Origin: Candidatus Thalassarchaeaceae archaeon
Lineage (GTDB): Archaea > Thermoplasmatota > Poseidoniia > Poseidoniales > Thalassarchaeaceae
NCBI GenBank assembly: GCA_023700255.1
Contig: JAJPRD010000006.1
Location: forward strand, 1-61,386
DNA length: 61,386 bases
Reading direction: 5' to 3'
The notes beneath the pieces were generated by a model that was not told the DNA's origin, made no database searches, and saw only the letters and a list, made by a program, of their open reading frames with translations. Made by a program: the position numbers and the translations under genes. Shown here one piece after another: positions 54,959 to 61,386 of this stretch (the first letter of the stretch is position 1; each line of letters opens with the position of its first letter).

Positions 54959-55690
54959 ATGGAAATAAATGCACTTATAGAGGCTGCATCAAGACTTAGA
55001 GATGATGTTGATCCGATAGGAGATAAATTAGTCATTGAAGGTTCAGTAGATTGTGTATACAATCCTCTGATGTACGCCTGGGATATACACAAGGCTTTCA
55101 TAAAATTAGGAGGAGATAAAGGGGCAGACACTCTACTTCTTGGAATGAATCCTGGACCTCATGGTATGGGTCAAATGGGAATTCCATTCTCTGCAACAAA
55201 AGTTGTCAGAGAGTTATTAGGAATAAGAAATTTAGAGGTGAAAAAGCCACGTAACCCGCACCCTAAGAGAGAAGTTACAGGATTAGATTGGCATAAAGAA
55301 GAAATATCTGGCACACGACTTTGGAATTTATTAGAAGAACATTATGGAACTGTTGAGAATATATTTTCTAATGTATTCATCTTAAATCATTGTCCACTAA
55401 TGCTGTTTAAAGGAGAGAGGGCTACAAATATCACACCGGATAAAATCTCTGGAAAAAATGCAAAGGAATTAATTGAAAGATGTGACCAACATTTAAGAGA
55501 ATTAGTCGATATAATGGGTATAAAGAAAATAATAGGTGTAGGAAAATATGCTGAGAAAAGAGCCAATATAGCACTTAAAGGCACTAATGTCGAAATTACA
55601 AGTTGTTGGCATCCATCTCCTGCATCACCATTAGCTAATCGTAATAAAGGTAAGGATTGGAGAGATAATATTAGGTCAGTTTTACCATAA
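54959..55690 (+). CDS. SMUG1-type uracil-DNA glycosylase
   Basis: The enzyme would excise uracil and related oxidised pyrimidines from DNA. The 243 aa protein has LGMNPGPHGMGQMGIPF (motif 1, about residues 61-77, with the catalytic Asn), VFILNHCPLMLF, a CDQHLRELVDIMGIKKIIGVGKYAEKRA segment and the HPSPASPLANRNKG loop (motif 2). These follow vertebrate SMUG1 more than UDG families 4 or 5 usual in Archaea, and no FeS-cluster Cys set is seen. The ATG at 54959 is used; GTG at 54950 is possible. Probably co-transcribed with the YbaK gene. Confidence 0.86.
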   Translation: MEINALIEAASRLRDDVDPIGDKLVIEGSVDCVYNPLMYAWDIHKAFIKLGGDKGADTLLLGMNPGPHGMGQMGIPFSATKVVRELLGIRNLEVKKPRNPHPKREVTGLDWHKEEISGTRLWNLLEEHYGTVENIFSNVFILNHCPLMLFKGERATNITPDKISGKNAKELIERCDQHLRELVDIMGIKKIIGVGKYAEKRANIALKGTNVEITSCWHPSPASPLANRNKGKDWRDNIRSVLP

Positions 55691-55765
55691 ATCTAGAAAT
55701 AAAGTAAGTTCTATCACACTAAGTTTCAATTCTTACACTAGTAAACAATTAAGGCGAAACATCGA

Positions 55766-57559
55766 GTGTCAAGTCTCATGTCTGCAATGACTACCCCCGA
55801 ATACCTGATGGCGAACGCAAAGAATTATGGGAATGAAAAAGCAATTTCTACAAAGAATTCTAATGGAGCATGGAATCATGTCAGTTGGAGCAATTTTCAC
55901 GATCAAACCGCATCAGTAGCTAAATCATTAATTGCTATGGGTTTTGAAGAGGGAGATAAATTAAGTATTTATTCTTACAATCGAATCGAATGGTATACAT
56001 CCTACCACGCTGCAAATATGTGTAATGGAGCAGCAGTTGGAGTTTACCATACTTGCTCTCCAGAAGAAGTTGAATGGGTTGTAGGTAATTCTGACTCGAA
56101 ATTCATATTTGTTGGAGACAATCCAATGGATGGAGGAAACCCTGCAAAAATGTGTGCACATCGATTGCATGATATAATGGATAAATTAGAAAAAGTGGAG
56201 ACTGTAGTTGTAATGGATGGTGTCGATATGCCAGAACATGAAAAATGTATGTCTTGGTCAGACTTCATAGAGAAAGGAGCAGATGTAGATTACTCAGAGA
56301 TTGAAAAAAGAGTAGCTAACATAACACCCGAAGACACATTTTCTTTGATTTATACTTCAGGTACAACAGGCAATCCAAAAGGAGTGGAATTGAGTCATGA
56401 CAACATTGATTTTGAACTTGCAGAGGTCTGGAAATTACAAGAATTTGAAAGAGGTTGGGGCTATGTTTCTTGGTTACCTTGTGCACATGTGTTCGGACAA
56501 TTAGTAGATTGCCATGCACATATTAGATGGGGTCTTCATATGACTGTTGTCGATGCGCCATTAAACGTTATAGATTATGCCAAAGAAGTACAACCCCACT
56601 TATTCATAGGAGTACCTAGAATCTATGAGAAAGTTTACAGTAATCTAGTTGCAAAGCTAGGAAGTAAGATGAAACTAGTAGGTATTCCAATACTTGGTGG
56701 AATCATTAAGAAAAAGGCTAAGGAGGCTATTGGAATGTCTAATTGTGTTTATGCAATAACTGGAGCAGCACCGATTAATCCAGATATTCTCAAACTATTC
56801 CACAACCTTGACATCCCATTGTATGAGGGATATGGGATGACAGAAACTACTGCTGGAGCAAGTCTTGGTTACAAAAATAACAATAAAATTGGAACTGTAG
56901 GGAAACCATTTAGTGGAACTGAACTAATGATTTCGGACTCAGGTGAAATCCTCTTCAGAGGAAGGCATGTCATGAAAGGGTACTATAAAAATCCTGAAGC
57001 AACTGCTGACACAATAGATTCGGAAGGATGGCTACATTCAGGTGATAAAGGAGAACTGGATTCAGATGGGTATGTGAAAATTACCGGCAGGATCAAAGAA
57101 TTATACGTAAGTTCTGGCGGTAAAAATATCGCACCATTAGTTATTGAAGAAACAATGAAGTCAATACCTATGGTGTCGCAATGCATGTTGATTGGCGATG
57201 GAAGAAAATATTGTAGTGCGTTATTCACATTAGATGTTGGTGCAATATTAAGAGATAAACATGGAATGGACCCAGCAAAAATTCCGAAAGACCCAACTGT
57301 ACAAATTACAACTTTGGAAGATTTTGGGAAAAAATTATCAGACTATACAGATAGTGAAGAAATACACAATGAAATGTTGAAATCGGTAACTGAATTGAAT
57401 GGTCGATTTAGTAACCCTGAACAAATTAAGAAATTTAAGATCCTACCTAGAGACTTAAATGTAGATTTTGGAGAGTTAACTCCTACTCTGAAAATTAGAA
57501 GAATACAGATTAGAGAAAATTGGGCTGCTGAAATTGAAGCAATGTATGAAGACGCTTGA
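55766..57559 (+). CDS. fadD: Long-chain fatty acid-CoA ligase
   Basis: An AMP-forming acyl-CoA synthetase of the FAA1 type, 597 aa. It has the AMP-binding motif LIYTSGTTGNPKGVELSH, the YEGYGMTETTAG block, GWLHSGDKGELDSDGYVKITGRIKELYVSSGGKNIAP with the hinge, and a C-terminal TPTLKIRRIQI segment. Acyl activation would feed beta-oxidation. The start is GTG at 55766 or ATG at 55778. The LysE gene follows with 14 bases between. Confidence 0.92.
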   Translation: MSSLMSAMTTPEYLMANAKNYGNEKAISTKNSNGAWNHVSWSNFHDQTASVAKSLIAMGFEEGDKLSIYSYNRIEWYTSYHAANMCNGAAVGVYHTCSPEEVEWVVGNSDSKFIFVGDNPMDGGNPAKMCAHRLHDIMDKLEKVETVVVMDGVDMPEHEKCMSWSDFIEKGADVDYSEIEKRVANITPEDTFSLIYTSGTTGNPKGVELSHDNIDFELAEVWKLQEFERGWGYVSWLPCAHVFGQLVDCHAHIRWGLHMTVVDAPLNVIDYAKEVQPHLFIGVPRIYEKVYSNLVAKLGSKMKLVGIPILGGIIKKKAKEAIGMSNCVYAITGAAPINPDILKLFHNLDIPLYEGYGMTETTAGASLGYKNNNKIGTVGKPFSGTELMISDSGEILFRGRHVMKGYYKNPEATADTIDSEGWLHSGDKGELDSDGYVKITGRIKELYVSSGGKNIAPLVIEETMKSIPMVSQCMLIGDGRKYCSALFTLDVGAILRDKHGMDPAKIPKDPTVQITTLEDFGKKLSDYTDSEEIHNEMLKSVTELNGRFSNPEQIKKFKILPRDLNVDFGELTPTLKIRRIQIRENWAAEIEAMYEDA

Positions 57560-57573
57560 AAAGCGGTGAATCT

Positions 57574-58197
57574 ATGACACCTGAGGCATGGATTGCTCTG
57601 GCGACAGTGTTCTGTCTAGGAGCAATGAGTCCTGGACCCTCTTTAGCAGTAGTTCTACGTAATACCTTATCAGGAGGAAGAAAACAAGGAGTAATGACTG
57701 GCATTGGTCATGGAATCGGTTTTGGAGTCTATGCATTCCTCGCAGCAGGAGCATTTGCAACTGCTATTTCAATACATGAAACCGCTGAAACAGGATTAAA
57801 GTGGGCAGGAGTTAGTATTCTTGTTTGGTTAGGATACGTTTTCCTTAATCATGCAAGAAAAGGACCTTCGGAATCTTCAGATGAAAATAATCATGGCCCA
57901 CTGAATAGACAAGGTTTCGTACAAGGTTTTTCAATTGCACTTTTGAATCCAAAAATTCTGGCCTGGATGTTAGCACTTTACACACCATTTATCGAAGAAA
58001 ATGTAAGTCTCGAAACTCTTCTTGGCATGGGGGCTCTGGGGATGACAATAGATGGAACTTGGTATGTGACTGTGGCATTGGTACTAACTACTGGAGGTAG
58101 AGTTGAGAAATTGAAATCTATCTCACATCTCATAGATGGAGCAATGGGTGTATTGATGTTTGTATTCGCAGGACTTATGATTGGTGGAGTTATTTGA
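57574..58197 (+). CDS. LysE/RhtB-family amino acid exporter
   Basis: A 207 aa membrane protein with six helices. The N-terminus WIALATVFCLGAMSPGPSLAVVLRNTLSGGRKQGVMTGIGHGIGFG is the LysE/RhtB signature, and NPKILAWMLALYTPF marks the second half. It exports amino acids or small metabolites; the substrate is unknown. The ATG at 57574 follows GGTGAATCT. It is probably co-transcribed with the acyl-CoA ligase. Confidence 0.85.
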   Translation: MTPEAWIALATVFCLGAMSPGPSLAVVLRNTLSGGRKQGVMTGIGHGIGFGVYAFLAAGAFATAISIHETAETGLKWAGVSILVWLGYVFLNHARKGPSESSDENNHGPLNRQGFVQGFSIALLNPKILAWMLALYTPFIEENVSLETLLGMGALGMTIDGTWYVTVALVLTTGGRVEKLKSISHLIDGAMGVLMFVFAGLMIGGVI

Positions 58198-59004
58198 CTA
58201 CAAATCCGATAATATGAAAAGAATAATCATCGAAAAGCAAAAAGATACCGGAGCTACAAAAATCCCTCCTAAAAGACCAAAACCTAGAGAACGCTTCTTA
58301 GTTATGAAACTCCAAAATATCATCCCAATATAGAGTAAAATCAGTAGATAAGGGGCGAATGCTAAGAATAATCCTGAAGGATTAACACCATTATCGCCTT
58401 CAACGTCAGCATGAAGTGTCGTAGAATCTAGTTCTATTTCTTGATCTATAGCATAAGTAAATGTTTGACCGTTCACCTGTAATAACATATTATAATCATT
58501 CATACTACCTTCACAATCCATAGGATACCATATCCCATGATTATCAGACTGAACTACAAGGTAACTAGGATTATCCATATAGTCCGTATCTAGGCGACAG
58601 TACCCCCAGTCATCATACCAGCCATTGTCAACAACAGTATGAAACCAAAAATCGTTTTCTTGTATCTCAAAAAAGTCTACTGGAGGGATATCAAAAAAAA
58701 CATCTATAGTCTGATATTCTTCTCCAGAGATATTGATAATGTCTTGATCAAATGAATCGAGGGCACTATCGTCATGATAATAGTCGTCTATCATATTTTC
58801 AGCAGAAAAAGCAGAAAAAGACATGAGAAATCCTGTGAAAATAGGAATAAGGAGTAATCCTATTAAAAATTGCGACCATATGAAATTATTCGGGTCTACA
58901 GGTGCAATAGGTATAGAGGATGGACTCGAGACACTACTTACATCGCCAGTGAATAAATTCCCTTGAGCATTATCCTTCCACCAATCCGAAGATTTGTCAT
59001 TCAT
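58198..59004 (-). CDS. Membrane protein of unknown function
   Basis: A 268 aa protein with a membrane helix at about 44-68, an acidic extracytoplasmic region rich in Asp, Tyr and Trp (about 70-205), and two C-terminal helices. No family was recognised. The stop is adjacent to that of the convergent LysE gene. It precedes nothing on its strand, so it may be monocistronic or follow the zinc-finger gene. Confidence 0.58.
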   Translation of the reverse strand: MNDKSSDWWKDNAQGNLFTGDVSSVSSPSSIPIAPVDPNNFIWSQFLIGLLLIPIFTGFLMSFSAFSAENMIDDYYHDDSALDSFDQDIINISGEEYQTIDVFFDIPPVDFFEIQENDFWFHTVVDNGWYDDWGYCRLDTDYMDNPSYLVVQSDNHGIWYPMDCEGSMNDYNMLLQVNGQTFTYAIDQEIELDSTTLHADVEGDNGVNPSGLFLAFAPYLLILLYIGMIFWSFITKKRSLGFGLLGGIFVAPVSFCFSMIILFILSDL

Positions 59005-59046
59005 AATTATCTAACCTTTAGATTGAATACTAATTCGAGGGTCATT

Positions 59047-59511
59047 TTATATCAAAACAAATGGTAAATGGAATAATAGATCGAATACTATTGCAAGAGT
59101 TCCTGCTTCGGAAGATGGGCTCGTATCGGCATCACCACTTGGAGGAGATAAACGTTGAAGTTCACCAGCATCCAGCCAGAATGATGAACAATTAGGACAA
59201 CCATCAATCTCAATTAATTCAGTTAGACTTCCATCCATCTTCCTAAAGGCAAAGTCTCTAACTTTCATATCAGACTGACAAAATGGACAGCAAAGAGATA
59301 CGGGAGTACCCTCATCTTTGAAACCATCATGCATAACCTCTAACTTATCACTACAAAATTCAGAGGTTGCAGAATGAGAATTTATTGCAAGACCAGCGCA
59401 ACTAGGACAATGCGAGATTCCATTTCGAGAAAATACTGATTTATCACTTTCATTAGGCATTACAAGAATTGAATTATCGCGAGGACATAGCATCTTTGAG
59501 TCCACCATCAT
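59047..59511 (-). CDS. Zinc-ribbon protein (zf-TFIIB type) with a hydrophobic C-terminus
   Basis: About 154 aa with three or four CxxC knuckles: LCPRD, HCPSCAG, CCPFCQSD and GCPNCSSFWLDAGELQRL. The last pair with the FWLDAGEL segment is the zf-TFIIB pattern found in small bacterial and archaeal membrane-linked proteins. A short hydrophobic end (TLAIVFDLLFHLPFVLI) may attach it to the membrane. The function is unknown. An ATG at 59538 is in frame, but the ATG at 59511 places the first zinc knuckle near the N-terminus. Confidence 0.6.
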   Translation of the reverse strand: MMVDSKMLCPRDNSILVMPNESDKSVFSRNGISHCPSCAGLAINSHSATSEFCSDKLEVMHDGFKDEGTPVSLCCPFCQSDMKVRDFAFRKMDGSLTELIEIDGCPNCSSFWLDAGELQRLSPPSGDADTSPSSEAGTLAIVFDLLFHLPFVLI

Positions 59512-59603
59512 GCATCCTGAGGATTCATATGTATTCAATACTTACCCGGCATGTGACATTATTTTATAGGATTCTTCTTGTGTAGCGATGCTTTCGGAAC
59601 TTC

Positions 59604-61386
59604 ATGGAGAAGAAGGGCGTGAACCGTAAATCTCCACTAAGAATCATTACTGCAGCAGCAATTTTTGATGGCCATGATGCCGCTATCGGGATATTTAGAC
59701 GTATTTTTCAGTCAATGGGATGCGAGGTAATTCATCTAGGACACGATAGAGGAGCGGATGAAGTTGCTAAAGCTGCAATTCAGGAAGATGCGCACTGTGT
59801 TGCTATTACTTCATATCAAGGTGGAGCCGTTGAAATGTTCACTCATACTAAACAAATCCTAGATTCTGCGGGTTTTGGTCATGTCAAACTAGTTGGAGGT
59901 GGTGGCGGAACTATTCTTCCAAGTGAAATAAAACACTTACTTGATTCAAATATTGCTAAAATATATTCTCCAGAAGATGGAAGAGAATTAGGCCTTACAG
60001 GAATGGTTTCAGACGCAATTGAGAGAGCCTCACAAAATAATCTACTCGACCCATCAAGGTTTGATTCGTTAAATGAACCAATAACTGCAGACAATCATGG
60101 ATCTGTCTCAAAATTACTCACATTAGCAGAAAACGCAGATGAGAAAATGTTTAATCAAATCCTAGATAAAGTTCGTTCAACAGATGGTTCATCTTGTCCA
60201 GTAGTTGGTTTGACAGGCACAGGTGGTGCTGGGAAATCAAGTCTTACTGACGAATTGATGTTAAGGATACAAAGAGATAACCCTGGAACCAAGATTGCAT
60301 TACTTGCTACTGACCCTACTCGTAAAAGAACTGGTGGAGCATTACTAGGTGATAGAATTAGAATGAATTCATTATCTGATGAAAACTTATTCATGCGTTC
60401 ATTTGCTAGTAGAGATAGTGGCAGAGAAATTGCAGATTGTATTGGTCGCTCCATTAAAGCTTGCAAGGCAGTTGGATTTGATCTTGTAGTTGTTGAAACT
60501 AGCGGAATAGGTCAAGGTAATGATGCAATAACTGAAGTTGCGGATATTTCATTATATGTTACAACAAGAGAATATGGGGCTCCGAGTCAGTTAGAAAAAC
60601 TGGAGATGTTAGATTCAGCAGATATTGTAGTTTTGAATAAATTCGATAGGCCCGGTGCTGAAGATGCATTGGCAGAAATTCGTAAACAATTCAAAAGAAA
60701 TAGAGAGATGTGGGAGGCAACCAATGAAGAATTACCTGTAGTACCTACTATTGCTAGTCAATTCGCTGATGCAGGTGTGGACCAACTTTGGCAAAAATTA
60801 TGTTCGCAGCTAAATGATAAATTTACTCAATCATTCATTGCAGCAGAAGCAAGAATGGGGCCTGATGGGCTCCCACATAGATCATCACCAATACCACCAG
60901 AGAGGCAAGGATATCTCGCTGAAGTATCAAGTTCAATCAGAAATTATCATTCAAGAACTGAAGAAATCACTTCCAAAATACGACTAGTACAACAACTGGA
61001 AGCTGCTGCTGAACAAATGAAATCAAAGAATAAAAAAATGGTAGCAGAAGGGCTCAAGCAAGAAGCTGATGCTGTTCGCTCTGAAATACCTAAGAGTGCT
61101 TGGGAAAATTTAGAACTTTTCAGAACCAAAGCTGAAGAATATCGCTCAGGATCAACAAGTTACACGGTTCGAAACAAAGAGATTCCCGTGAAAACTACCA
61201 GAACAACACTTTCAGGCTTAGATATGCCAAGAGTCGCTCTACCCGATTATAGTGACTGGGGCGATACTCTAGAGTGGATTAGAAAAGAGAATATGCCAGG
61301 CTCATTCCCCTATACGGGAGGAGTTTTCCCATTCAAGAGACAGGATGAATTACCTGTCAGAATGTTTGCAGGAGAAGGTAGTGCAG
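59604..61386 (+). CDS. icmF: Fused isobutyryl-CoA/methylmalonyl-CoA-type mutase (IcmF), 5' part
   Basis: The gene runs off the window; 594 residues are visible of about 1090 expected. Domains in order: a B12-binding domain with FDGHDAAIG (His24 ligates cobalamin), a MeaB/MeaI-type G-protein domain with P-loop GTGGAGKS (205-212) and a NKFD base motif, a linker, and the start of the mutase barrel (SDWGDTLEWIRKENMPGSFPYTGGVF). The order B12-GTPase-mutase defines IcmF, which rearranges isobutyryl- and n-butyryl-type CoA esters. The ATG at 59604 is the first usable start after a stop at 59583. It is divergent from the zinc-finger gene. Confidence 0.93.
   Translation, partial: MEKKGVNRKSPLRIITAAAIFDGHDAAIGIFRRIFQSMGCEVIHLGHDRGADEVAKAAIQEDAHCVAITSYQGGAVEMFTHTKQILDSAGFGHVKLVGGGGGTILPSEIKHLLDSNIAKIYSPEDGRELGLTGMVSDAIERASQNNLLDPSRFDSLNEPITADNHGSVSKLLTLAENADEKMFNQILDKVRSTDGSSCPVVGLTGTGGAGKSSLTDELMLRIQRDNPGTKIALLATDPTRKRTGGALLGDRIRMNSLSDENLFMRSFASRDSGREIADCIGRSIKACKAVGFDLVVVETSGIGQGNDAITEVADISLYVTTREYGAPSQLEKLEMLDSADIVVLNKFDRPGAEDALAEIRKQFKRNREMWEATNEELPVVPTIASQFADAGVDQLWQKLCSQLNDKFTQSFIAAEARMGPDGLPHRSSPIPPERQGYLAEVSSSIRNYHSRTEEITSKIRLVQQLEAAAEQMKSKNKKMVAEGLKQEADAVRSEIPKSAWENLELFRTKAEEYRSGSTSYTVRNKEIPVKTTRTTLSGLDMPRVALPDYSDWGDTLEWIRKENMPGSFPYTGGVFPFKRQDELPVRMFAGEGSA

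Noticed and set aside
60155-60466. Antisense open frame in icmF
   Set aside because: The G-protein domain of IcmF on the plus strand, with an intact P-loop, explains this sequence.
1-61386. CRISPR arrays, insertion sequences, prophage or integrase genes
   Set aside because: No regularly spaced direct repeats, transposase or integrase motifs were seen in reading the window; codon use and gene spacing look uniform.

Overview
The window is a low-GC, gene-dense stretch of a euryarchaeal chromosome with almost no intergenic space. It is most likely from a marine planktonic member of the Thermoplasmata side of the Euryarchaeota, such as Marine Group II / Poseidoniales. Archaeal markers include an A-type ATP synthase operon in H-I-K-E-C-F-A-B-D order, RFC small subunit, RPA with its partner, pelota, GatD, GGPP synthase, geranylgeranyl reductase and a tRNA-Met split by a bulge-helix-bulge intron. 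A class II HMG-CoA reductase, which is known from Thermoplasmatales and Archaeoglobales, fits that placement. The taxonomic call is an inference; no rRNA is present. Strong Shine-Dalgarno sequences (GGAGGTGA-like) precede many starts and were used to choose among in-frame starts.

Layout. 1-7 kb: HMG-CoA reductase facing a scpB-scpA-smc operon. 7-12 kb: nadB, then on the minus strand a large membrane protein that looks like a dead site-2 protease, translationally coupled to a ketopantoate reductase. 12-21 kb: ATP synthase operon. 21-24 kb: methyltransferase, geranylgeranyl reductase and GGPP synthase. 24-26 kb: a degenerate hydroxymethylbilane synthase-like protein and a triple-SAP protein. 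26-31 kb: RPA and partner, MoaB/MogA, bacterial-type RNase PH, tRNA-Phe. 31-40 kb: endonuclease IV-like protein, an unknown gene coupled to pelota, formate-tetrahydrofolate ligase, AroE-like protein, acyl-CoA carboxylase, GatD.

40-61 kb is richer in accessory functions: three lipobox-bearing secreted proteins (alpha/beta hydrolase, M28 peptidase, PI-PLC-like), tRNA-Met, RFC, PanB, and an amino acid permease with a C-terminal EF-hand pair. A three-gene set follows that resembles the 2-aminophenol meta-cleavage enzymes AmnB, AmnA and AmnD. After it come an AUR1-like PAP2 protein, a YbaK-type deacylase, a SMUG1-type uracil-DNA glycosylase, a long-chain acyl-CoA ligase, a LysE exporter and an IcmF-type fused acyl-CoA mutase cut by the window end.

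Together the genes suggest a heterotrophic marine archaeon that degrades proteins and lipids outside the cell and oxidises fatty and branched or odd-chain acids (acyl-CoA ligase, carboxylase, IcmF). The most unusual items are the aminophenol-type cluster with its glycine-zipper RidA protein, the EF-hand permease, the pseudo-S2P protein, the degenerate HemC-like protein, the SMUG1 homologue and the archaeal IcmF. No CRISPR array, insertion sequence, prophage or replication origin was seen. No gene-free stretch exceeds about 250 bases.
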